Of a DNA stretch of 64,000 bases, positions 17,377 to 24,655 are shown in pieces. The stretch covers positions 303,587 through 367,586 of the forward strand of contig DASPKU010000006.1 of the NCBI GenBank assembly GCA_035627955.1, written 5' to 3'. The translations under genes were made by a program, and so were the position numbers. Every line of letters starts with the position of its first letter. Position 1 is the stretch's first letter. The notes beneath the pieces were generated by a model. It did not search any database, was not told the DNA's origin, and saw only the letters and a list, made by a program, of their open reading frames with translations. Source of the DNA: Phycisphaerales bacterium (GTDB lineage Bacteria > Planctomycetota > Phycisphaerae > Phycisphaerales > UBA1924).

Positions 17377-19497
17377 ATGCTGACCACGGCGATGTGTGTG
17401 ATGCTGGCCCTTGGACAGCCCGGCGACGCGCCCAGCCCACTCGTGCACGAAGGGGTCCCCCGCGAGCACGACGCGACCATCAAGGGCTACTTTGGCCGCC
17501 TTGACCTGCGCGTGGCCATCAACGACCTCATCACGCCCGAGGCCCTCCGCGCCTGGCACATGGACCTCGCGAAGGAGCCCCACATCGCCGGCACCGAGGG
17601 CAGCGCCCGCGTCGTGGAGAAGCTTCGCGCGGGCTTTGAGGGCCTTGGCCTCAAGACCGAGGTATGGGACTTTTACCCGCTGCTCTGCGAGCCCATCGCC
17701 GCCGAGTTGGAAGTGATCGCCCCCGAGCGTCTCACCCTCGACCTCGCCGAGAAACCCGTCCGCGGCGACCCCGACAGCGCCAAGATCGGCTTCGGCTGGA
17801 ACGCCTACAGCGGCAGTGGGGAGGTCACGGCCGGCGTTGTCTACGCCAACTACGGCACCAAGGCGGACTTCGAGAAGCTCGCGGCGATGGGCGTCAGCGT
17901 CAAAGGCAAGATCGTCCTGGCACGCTACGGCGGCAACTACCGCGGTTACAAAGCCAAGTTCGCCGAGGCCGCGGGAGCCGCCGGCCTCATCATCTACACC
18001 GACCCCGCGGACAGCGGGTACATGAAGGGCCTGGTGTACCCCGAGGGCGGCTACGCCAACGACTGCTGCATCCAGCGCGGCTCGATCGTGACGCTGCCCT
18101 GGCAGGGCGACCCCCTCACCCCGGGCAGGCCCGCGACAGAAGAGGCCGAGCGCCTCAAAGAGAGCGAGGTCGCGCTGCCCCGCATCCCCGTGCAGCCCGC
18201 GTCCTACGCAGCGGCAAATGAGATCCTCTCGCGTATGACCGGCGAGGCCGTGCCTGAAGGTTGGCAGGGTGGCCTGCCCTTCACCTACCGCATTGAAGGC
18301 GGCGACGAGCTCAAGGTGCGGCTGAAGGTCGAACAGAAGCGCGTAGTTAAGAAGGCCTCGAATGTCATCGCCCGCATCGAGGGCAGCACCTACCCCGAGC
18401 AGCTGGTCATCGTCGGCTGCCACCATGACGCCTGGAACAACGGCGCCGCGGACCCCCTCGCGGGCACCATTGCCATGATGGAGTGCGCCCGTGCCTTCGC
18501 CGAGCTCGAGAAAAAAGGCGAGCGCCCGCTCCGGACCATCGTGTTCGCCGCGTGGGACGCCGAGGAGTTCGGCATCATCGGCTCCAGCGAATGGGTTGAG
18601 GCCCACCGCGACGAGCTCACGAAGAACGGCATCGCCTACATCAACCTCGACATGGCCTCCATGGGCCTGGACTTCGGCAGCGCCGCCTCTCCCAGCCTCC
18701 GCAGGGTCATCGCCGACGCGGCCTCCAGCGTCCCTCAGCCCAAACAGGCGGGAAAAACCGTCCTCGACGCGTGGCGCGAACGCACCAAGACCAGCGACGG
18801 CATCCCGCCCTTCGGCGACCTCGGCGGCGGCAGCGACCACGTCGCGTTCCTCTGCCACGCCGGTGTTCCCAGCTGCTCCATGGGCGGCAGCGGCTCGAAG
18901 GGGAACTCGTACCACTCCGCATACGACACGCTGCCGTGGTACTGGAAGACGGTGGGGACCGACTACGAATCAGCGCGGATGGTGGCGCGGGTGACGGCGC
19001 AGACAGTGGAGCGGCTGGCGTACCAGGAGCGCCTCCCGCTCGACTTTGCTCCGGTGGCCAATGACGTCCGGGCCAAGGCGGCGGTTCTCAAGGAGAAGAC
19101 GATCGCCGCTTCGATCTACCCGCCCCACACCGCCGGCGTCGCGGCTTCGTTTGACGTACTCCACAAAGCCGCTGATCAGTTCGAGCAGGCGTGGTCGGAG
19201 TTCGAGAAGAGCAACCTGCCCCCGCACGCGGCCAACGCCCACCTGATGAGGCTCGACCGGCTCTGGCTCACGCCCGAGGGGCTCCCGGACCGCCCTTGGT
19301 TCCGCAACAGCTACGCCGCCCCCGACGAGGACTCCGGCTACAGCTCGTGGATCCTGCCAGGCATCAACGCGGCCATCGCACGTCGCAGCGAGCAGATGCT
19401 GGCTGACGAGCTGATCAGGGTGAAGAGCACGCTCGAGAAGGCAGCCGACGTTCTACGGAACGGCCTCGGCGAGACCCCGTCCTCCGCTGGCCAGTGA
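17377..19497 (+). CDS. Secreted M28 peptidase, glutamate carboxypeptidase II type
   Basis: At 706 residues this matches the three-domain GCPII/transferrin-receptor plan: short signal-like start, protease-associated insert (VTAGVVYANYGTKADFEKL, GKIVLARYGGNYRGYKAKFA), M28 catalytic core and a C-terminal helical dimerisation domain. Zinc residues are visible in GCHHDAWNNGAADPLAGT, AEEFGIIGS, NLDMASMG and SYHSAYDT. It should remove C-terminal acidic or other residues from peptides outside the cytoplasm. The ATG at 17377 is chosen because the 12 codons before it lack a signal. A terminator hairpin lies behind it. Confidence 0.9.
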   Translation: MLTTAMCVMLALGQPGDAPSPLVHEGVPREHDATIKGYFGRLDLRVAINDLITPEALRAWHMDLAKEPHIAGTEGSARVVEKLRAGFEGLGLKTEVWDFYPLLCEPIAAELEVIAPERLTLDLAEKPVRGDPDSAKIGFGWNAYSGSGEVTAGVVYANYGTKADFEKLAAMGVSVKGKIVLARYGGNYRGYKAKFAEAAGAAGLIIYTDPADSGYMKGLVYPEGGYANDCCIQRGSIVTLPWQGDPLTPGRPATEEAERLKESEVALPRIPVQPASYAAANEILSRMTGEAVPEGWQGGLPFTYRIEGGDELKVRLKVEQKRVVKKASNVIARIEGSTYPEQLVIVGCHHDAWNNGAADPLAGTIAMMECARAFAELEKKGERPLRTIVFAAWDAEEFGIIGSSEWVEAHRDELTKNGIAYINLDMASMGLDFGSAASPSLRRVIADAASSVPQPKQAGKTVLDAWRERTKTSDGIPPFGDLGGGSDHVAFLCHAGVPSCSMGGSGSKGNSYHSAYDTLPWYWKTVGTDYESARMVARVTAQTVERLAYQERLPLDFAPVANDVRAKAAVLKEKTIAASIYPPHTAGVAASFDVLHKAADQFEQAWSEFEKSNLPPHAANAHLMRLDRLWLTPEGLPDRPWFRNSYAAPDEDSGYSSWILPGINAAIARRSEQMLADELIRVKSTLEKAADVLRNGLGETPSSAGQ

Positions 19498-19555
19498 TCA
19501 TTGAAGGATTGACGGGCGACCTCCCACTCCCTCAATCCCTCACTTGCCAGCTCCC

Positions 19556-19588
19556 GAAACAACAACGCCGCCCTTCCGGACGGCGTTG
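19556..19588 (-). terminator. Intrinsic terminator of the HU-like gene
   Basis: An 8-bp perfect stem (CAACGCCG, 19563-19570, with CGGCGTTG, 19581-19588) encloses a 10-base loop. Read on the minus strand it is followed by TTGTTTC, a T-rich tail. It also lies behind the convergent plus-strand peptidase gene and may serve both. Confidence 0.7.
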
Positions 19589-19626
19589 CGTTCAGCACAT
19601 CACTGATGGGGTGAGCCTCAGGCCAC

Positions 19627-20007
19627 TCACACCATCTGCTTCAGGCCCTTGAGGGGGCGGATCTTGATCACGGTGCGGGCGGGCTTCGCCTTCACCGTCA
19701 TCATCTCGCCGGGCTTGAAGGGGTTGGGCTTCTGCGCGGCCTTGGTGGCGGCCTTGTAGATCGACTGCACCTTCATCATGCCGGGCACCACGAACACGCG
19801 GTTCTGGCTGGCGCTGGGCTTGGCCAGGTCCGCCGCCATCATGCGGCCGAGCACGTCGAACACGCCGGCGACCTGCTTGCGGCTGATCCCGACGTTGTCG
19901 GCGATCAGCGTGAAGATCTCCGTCTTCTTGCGCTGCTTGGACGCGGGGGTGATCTTGGCCGGCTTGGGGGCGGCCTTGGCCGTGCTCTTGCTCGCTTTCT
20001 TCGCCAT
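19627..20007 (-). CDS. HU-family DNA-binding protein with basic tails
   Basis: HU proteins are dimeric, DNA-bending nucleoid proteins. Residues from about 25 match the fold: TEIFTLIADNVGISRKQVAG, a dimer helix, then the beta arm with NRVFVVPGMMKV and a final TVKAKPARTVIKIRPLKG. The protein has 126 residues, against about 90 in classical HU, because of a Lys/Ala/Pro-rich N-terminal tail (MAKKASKSTAKAAPKPAK) and a short C-terminal extension. The start has GGAG 9 bases ahead, with a promoter-like site further upstream. Confidence 0.9.
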   Translation of the reverse strand: MAKKASKSTAKAAPKPAKITPASKQRKKTEIFTLIADNVGISRKQVAGVFDVLGRMMAADLAKPSASQNRVFVVPGMMKVQSIYKAATKAAQKPNPFKPGEMMTVKAKPARTVIKIRPLKGLKQMV

Positions 20008-20076
20008 CTGTCTTTCTCCGTAAAGGAAGGGGTTTCTCTCCGAAAAACCACACGTTTTCCGCGAGTGCTGTGCCGC

Positions 20077-20105
20077 GTTGTATCAGCGCCGCGGCAGGTC
20101 AGCAA
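20077..20105 (-). promoter_or_regulatory. Candidate sigma70-type promoter of the HU-like gene
   Basis: Read on the minus strand, TTGCTG (20100-20105) and TACAAC (20077-20082) are separated by 17 bases and lie about 70 bases ahead of the HU-like start. The match to consensus is moderate and rests on position and spacing only. Confidence 0.4.
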
Positions 20106-20197
20106 GGTGCCGGGGGTGGAAAACCCCCGATTTCAAGCACTTTTTCGGCGCTCCCCCTGCCGCACCTGCACAGTTTCAAGGGAAATGCGCTGGTTTC

Positions 20198-21001
20198 TCA
20201 GCCGGTGGGGGACGCCGCCCCTCCGAAAAGCCCCGCTTTGTGCCGGTGATTGGGCATCCCCGCGCTCGCGCACCCCACGCCATGGGCGAGCGCCGCCGGG
20301 CTCAGGTCCACTAGCAGCGGCGCGTGGTCCGACAGCCCTGCCTCGCGCTCAAACTGTGAATACCACGCATTTTGCAGCCTTTCCGCGAGTGGCGGCGACA
20401 GGTACGCCGCGTCGATCCGCCACCCCTGGCCGTCGTGACTGAACCACGAGTACTCGGCCTTGTCGGGGTTCCGCGAGCGCCACGCGTCCACGTACCCCCG
20501 ACCCAGCAGCGACTCGAGCTGCTTCGTGCACCGCTGCGACTTGGGCCCGCCGTCGAGCCCCCGGCGCGAGGTGTTGAAGTCGCCGAGGATCACCGCGTCC
20601 GTAGTTTTCCACAATTCGGCGGCGCCAAGCAGGAACTCCCAGTACGAGCGCTTCCCCGGCGCGTCGGCGTCATCGGGCACATGGACGCCCGCGACGGTCA
20701 GGTTCTGCTCCGGCAGCCTCGCGGCGAGCCAGCGCCCATTCTCCGGTGCGCCCGCGATCAGAACCGGCAGCAGCGGCACGCGCGAGGCTATCAGGATCCC
20801 ATTGACGCGCGACGTGCTGCGGGAGGTGAGGTGGAACTCCAGCCCATGGTCGTTGAGCACGCCGCGGATCGAGCTGCCCCGCGTCACTCGGAACTCGGTC
20901 AAAACCACCACGTCGGGCTTGTGGGCCAGCAGCGAGAGGATGATCTCCGGCAGCCGCTTGGGCCCGCCGCCGTGCAGGATGTTCCAGGTGATCAGACGCA
21001 C
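20198..21001 (-). CDS. Endonuclease/exonuclease/phosphatase family protein
   Basis: The 267-residue protein has the EEP fold motifs in order: MRLITWNILHGGG (Asn), VVLTEFR (Glu), VAGVHVPDD, AVILGDFNTSRRG (Asp, Asn), WRIDAAYLS (Asp) and LSDHAPLLVDL (Asp-His). It is a metal-dependent phosphodiesterase, closest in look to exonuclease III or AP endonucleases, though the substrate could also be a lipid or nucleotide. There is no signal peptide. The last 25 residues after the conserved His are poorly conserved in style. It lies downstream of thiE on the same strand. Confidence 0.88.
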   Translation of the reverse strand: MRLITWNILHGGGPKRLPEIILSLLAHKPDVVVLTEFRVTRGSSIRGVLNDHGLEFHLTSRSTSRVNGILIASRVPLLPVLIAGAPENGRWLAARLPEQNLTVAGVHVPDDADAPGKRSYWEFLLGAAELWKTTDAVILGDFNTSRRGLDGGPKSQRCTKQLESLLGRGYVDAWRSRNPDKAEYSWFSHDGQGWRIDAAYLSPPLAERLQNAWYSQFEREAGLSDHAPLLVDLSPAALAHGVGCASAGMPNHRHKAGLFGGAASPTG

Positions 21002-21055
21002 GTCAGGAAGGTAGCCCGCGTACCCCGCCGCTCCACGGTGGTGCAGCAGTAGACC

Positions 21056-22129
21056 TCAGGGCCCCGACACCGGCGCTGTGGAAATCGCCCCAACCAATCT
21101 CCGGCACACCGCCGCCGGATCCTCCGCTCCACACACCACCGACGACACCGCCACGCCCCGCACGCCCACCTCGAGGAGCCGTCCGATGTTCTCGGCGGTA
21201 ATCCCGCCGATCGCCAGGTGCGGCACCTCCCGCGTCCGCTCGTCCCGCAGATAGTCCTTGAGGTACTGCGGACCCACGATGCGCGGCTTGCCCTTCGTGG
21301 TCGTCGGGAACATCGGCCCCACGCCGCAGTAGTCCGCCCCCGCCTCCACGGCCGCGACCGCCTGCTCCATGTTCTCAGTCGAAACTCCCACAAGCAGGCG
21401 GGACCCCGTGATGCGCCGCACCTCGTGCACGTGGAGATCGGTCTGGCCAACGTGCACGCCCTGAGCGCCGGCGAGGAGGGCGATGTCGGGCCGATCGTTC
21501 ACGATCACCGCGGCACCGTGCGGAGCAGCGAGCTGCACCAGGATGCGGGCGCGTTCTAGCAGTTCGCGAGAGTCGAGCGTCTTCTCACGCAGCTGCAGGG
21601 AGTCGGCCCCGCCCTCAAGGGCAAGCCGGGCCACCTCCTGCCAGCCATGCACCCGGCACAGCGACTCGGTGATCAGCACGCAGAGCCGCCACTGCCTTCT
21701 CCGGTCGAACGCCCCCAACGCAAGGGCCAGCCGCTGGTCCCAGGTATACGCGCGGTACCGCACCTGCTCGAACGCCGCCGCCGCCCCCGGGGCCGTAAGT
21801 GCCTTCGCCGCTTCTTCCAGCGACCGCAGCGCCTCGGTCAGTCGCGACCCCGCGGCCGCGGCAATCCGTGCCACGCCCTCCCGGCACATTTCGGGCCGCG
21901 TCTTGATGACCGTACCAACGTCCCCGGGCGTGTCTCGCGCCGCCAGCAGCCGCAGGCGGTCGGCGGGCAGGAGCTCGACGGCCCCTTGGAAGTCGTGCCG
22001 CAGGTGCTTGAGCCCCTTCGAAAGCTCCGTGCTGTTCAGCACGAACCGGGCGACGTCCTCCATCACCCGCAGCGCCTCGCGGGCGCGGTTGGCGTTCGCG
22101 TCGATGATCCTGAGCAGGGAGTCGGCCAT
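21056..22129 (-). CDS. thiE: ThiD2-like domain fused to thiamine-phosphate synthase
   Basis: The C-terminal 210 residues are ThiE, which joins HMP-diphosphate and thiazole phosphate. Visible motifs are LQLREKTLDSRELL, VIVNDRPDIALLAGAQGVHVGQ, VGVSTENMEQAV, ADYCGVGPMFPTTTKG and IGGITAENIGRL. The first 140 residues (RIIDANANRAREALRVMEDV and on) match the ThiD2 domain, which supplies HMP phosphate kinase activity in some bacteria. The fusion therefore could do two steps. The ATG at 22129 gives 357 residues. It lies 5 bases after the heme O synthase stop. No TPP riboswitch was seen. Confidence 0.9.
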   Translation of the reverse strand: MADSLLRIIDANANRAREALRVMEDVARFVLNSTELSKGLKHLRHDFQGAVELLPADRLRLLAARDTPGDVGTVIKTRPEMCREGVARIAAAAGSRLTEALRSLEEAAKALTAPGAAAAFEQVRYRAYTWDQRLALALGAFDRRRQWRLCVLITESLCRVHGWQEVARLALEGGADSLQLREKTLDSRELLERARILVQLAAPHGAAVIVNDRPDIALLAGAQGVHVGQTDLHVHEVRRITGSRLLVGVSTENMEQAVAAVEAGADYCGVGPMFPTTTKGKPRIVGPQYLKDYLRDERTREVPHLAIGGITAENIGRLLEVGVRGVAVSSVVCGAEDPAAVCRRLVGAISTAPVSGP

Positions 22130-22134
22130 AGGCC

Positions 22135-23139
22135 CTACAGCAGCGTCCGCAGCACCGCCTCCACCGTCATCGCCAGCAGCACCAGCGGCAGGTGGGCGAT
22201 AGACGCGAAGAACACGGCCCGGGCCGCGGAACGTGTCCGCGTAACGATCAGCCGTACCGCGAGCGCTCCGAAGAACATGGCCGCGCCGCCGGCGATCACG
22301 ATGTACGGCAGCCCCAGCAGCTCGGGCATGACCTTCGCGGGGAAGATCGTCGCGGGGATGAGGGCGAGGGTCCACAGGGCGACGGTCAGCGCCGTCCACA
22401 GCCCCTTCTCGTCCACCACCGGCAGCACCATGTACCCGCCGGTGCGGTAGTCCTCTTTGTACATCCAGGCGATCGCCATGAAGTGCGGGATCTGCCAGAT
22501 GAACATGATGGCAAAGAGCGACAGCCCGCCGGCCTCGAGGATCGACTCAAACCCGCCGCCCTTGTTGGCCGCAGTCCATCCGATCAGCGGCGGCAACGCC
22601 CCGGGAATCGCGCCGACAAAGGTCGCGAGCGTGGTCCGCGTCTTCATGGGCGTGTACAGCGCGACGTAGCTGACCACGCACGCCAGCGAGATCAGGCTGG
22701 GGATCGGCCCGGCAAGCAGCAGCACCGCGACGCCCGCCACGCACAGCGCTACGCCCGTCGCGAGGACCGCACCCGGCGTCACCCGCCCCTGCGGCAGCGG
22801 CCGTCGCTGAGTCCGCGGCATCACCGCGTCCCGCTCGCGCTCCATCCACTGGTTGACCGAGTTAGCGCCCGCCGCCGAGAGGGCCGTGCCGACCATGCAG
22901 ATCAGCCCGGTCACGAGCAGCTCGCCAATGGTCCAGTTGCCCGTCACCGCCCCCATGACAAAGCCGACCATCGACGTCACCGTCACGAGCCGGGTGATCC
23001 CGGGCTTGGTGGTCTCCACCAAGCTGCGGACCATCCCGCGCGGCGCACGCACCAAGGCATCACCGGGGGCGATGTCGGCCGAGGGAGGAGTCGCGGCGAT
23101 CACGCCGACTTGATCCACAAACGTCTCCGCGCTGAGCAC
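22135..23139 (-). CDS. ctaB: Heme O synthase (protoheme IX farnesyltransferase)
   Basis: This UbiA-type membrane prenyltransferase adds a farnesyl group to heme B to make heme O for terminal oxidases. The 334-residue protein has about nine hydrophobic segments. The first Asp-rich motif is seen as NSVNQWMERERDAVMPRTQ followed by RRPLP, and the second region is YTPMKTRT. Pairing with thiE is not functional as far as I know. No cytochrome oxidase subunits are in the window, though ctaB often sits with them. Confidence 0.93.
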   Translation of the reverse strand: MLSAETFVDQVGVIAATPPSADIAPGDALVRAPRGMVRSLVETTKPGITRLVTVTSMVGFVMGAVTGNWTIGELLVTGLICMVGTALSAAGANSVNQWMERERDAVMPRTQRRPLPQGRVTPGAVLATGVALCVAGVAVLLLAGPIPSLISLACVVSYVALYTPMKTRTTLATFVGAIPGALPPLIGWTAANKGGGFESILEAGGLSLFAIMFIWQIPHFMAIAWMYKEDYRTGGYMVLPVVDEKGLWTALTVALWTLALIPATIFPAKVMPELLGLPYIVIAGGAAMFFGALAVRLIVTRTRSAARAVFFASIAHLPLVLLAMTVEAVLRTLL

Positions 23140-23215
23140 TGGAAAAGTTACGGTCTGACAGGAACCCGATGATACCCGGCCGCCATGCCTTCAGGCGGCA
23201 ATCGGACCGGTGCAC

Positions 23216-24502
23216 TCAGGCGTTCTTGCGGTACTTGGCGACCATCTCGGCCAGCCGACCCAAGCCGGCCTCCAGCACCTTGCGGGGTGGGCCGAAGCTG
23301 AACCGCACGAAGCCACGGAGCGGCGAGGGCGCCGGGCGGCTGCGATTCGGGTTCACATCGAAGTACTCCCCGGGAACGGTGAGCACCTTGTGCTTGAACG
23401 CGGCGTACATGAAGCCCTCGCCTGTGTTCAGCGGCTCGGGCAGCTTGCTGATGTCGCCGAACACGTAGAACGTGCCCTCGGGCTTGCCAGGGACCTCAAT
23501 GCCCATGCCTCGGAGTGCGGTGATCGTCAGGTGCTGCTTGAGGGCGAACTCCACGGCCGTCGCCTTCGTCTCCTGATCCGCCCGCGCGGGCTCCAACACC
23601 ATCACCGCCGCCCGCTGGATGGGGCGGGACGGCCCGCCGTCGAGGAAGCTGCCCGCGGCCGTGAGTGCGTTGATGATCGGCACCGGCGCCACCACCCAGC
23701 CCACGCGCCACCCCGGATAGCGGAAGCACTTGGTCAGGCCATCGATGATCACGACGGGGTCGGTGTTGACCTCGCGCACGCACTGGGCCGCGGATATCGA
23801 CGGCCGCACCCGTCCATCCGCGAAGGAGTAGTGCGAGTAGAACTCGTCCATCAGCAGCGTGCAGTTGCGGGTGCGGGCGATCTCGGTCCAGGCCGCGAGC
23901 TCGCGCCCGCTGACGACCGCGCCCGTCGGGTTGCATGGGTTGCTGATGAGCAGCGCCCCGATCTTCTCCTTCACCACGCGGGCGTCGAGCTCCTCGTGCC
24001 CGATGCGCCAGTTCTTCTCCGGGCGCAGCTCGATCCACGTGGGGCGGATGCGGCTGAAGGTGACGAGCAGGTCCTCGTAGGCGGTGTAGTCGGGCGTGAA
24101 GTACCCGAGCGTGAGGTCGCTCAGGCTCGCGCCGATGCGGGTGAGGGCCGCGCGGCCGCCGGGTGCGATCATCACGTTGGCTGCGGTGTACTGCGACGGG
24201 TGGTTCTTGCGGTAGAGGCGGTTGTAGTGCGCCGCCACCGCCTCGCGCAGCTCCGGGATGCCCTCGACCGGCCCATAGCCGTGGTCGGGCGTGTCGATCT
24301 CGAGCTCATCGAAGCGCGCCGGCGCGCCCTCGAGTTCGCCGATTTCTGGCTGCCCCTGGCCGAGGTTCGCCCAGTCGGGCGCGCCCATCTTCCAGCCGTT
24401 CTTCATCGCCTCGTTGTTGACGCGGATCACGCCCATGAAAGGCAGCGGCCGGAACGCGGGGAACGAAGGAGACGCGGGCGGGGCGCTGGGGGCGGTGGTC
24501 AT
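23216..24502 (-). CDS. Class I/II PLP-dependent aminotransferase
   Basis: The 428-residue protein has the fold-type I aminotransferase pattern: HGYGPVEGIPELREAVAAHY, GGRAALTRIGASL, NPCNPTGAVVSG, LLMDEFYSHY, and the PLP lysine in DGLTKCFRYPGWRVGWVV, with Arg in the late VRFSFG segment. The substrate is unclear; aspartate/tyrosine or alanine types are all possible. The start ATG at 24502 is preferred over a 36-codon extension of poor quality. Confidence 0.87.
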   Translation of the reverse strand: MTTAPSAPPASPSFPAFRPLPFMGVIRVNNEAMKNGWKMGAPDWANLGQGQPEIGELEGAPARFDELEIDTPDHGYGPVEGIPELREAVAAHYNRLYRKNHPSQYTAANVMIAPGGRAALTRIGASLSDLTLGYFTPDYTAYEDLLVTFSRIRPTWIELRPEKNWRIGHEELDARVVKEKIGALLISNPCNPTGAVVSGRELAAWTEIARTRNCTLLMDEFYSHYSFADGRVRPSISAAQCVREVNTDPVVIIDGLTKCFRYPGWRVGWVVAPVPIINALTAAGSFLDGGPSRPIQRAAVMVLEPARADQETKATAVEFALKQHLTITALRGMGIEVPGKPEGTFYVFGDISKLPEPLNTGEGFMYAAFKHKVLTVPGEYFDVNPNRSRPAPSPLRGFVRFSFGPPRKVLEAGLGRLAEMVAKYRKNA

Positions 24503-24592
24503 GGGGGCCAGTGTAGCGAAACGAGGAGAGCGAAATGCGGAAACCGGTGAGCGAAAATGAGGACACGATGCCGGGGTGAACTCGCAGGGCGC

Positions 24593-24621
24593 AAAGAAAG
24601 GAGGCTCCACACGGAGCCTCC
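24593..24621 (-). terminator. Strong intrinsic terminator
   Basis: A perfect 9-bp stem (GGAGGCTCC, 24600-24608, with GGAGCCTCC, 24613-24621) and a 4-base loop are followed on the minus strand by TTTCTTT. It ends the transcript of the low-complexity gene that stops at 24656. Confidence 0.85.
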
Positions 24622-24655
24622 ACTCTCATTCACTTCACTTCTGCAGGTCGCTCGC

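Noticed and set aside
17329..18915. Long upstream extension of the psuG frame
   Set aside because: It lies opposite the GCPII-type peptidase and has repetitive Gly/Ala/Asp composition, with no PsuG similarity before 17328.
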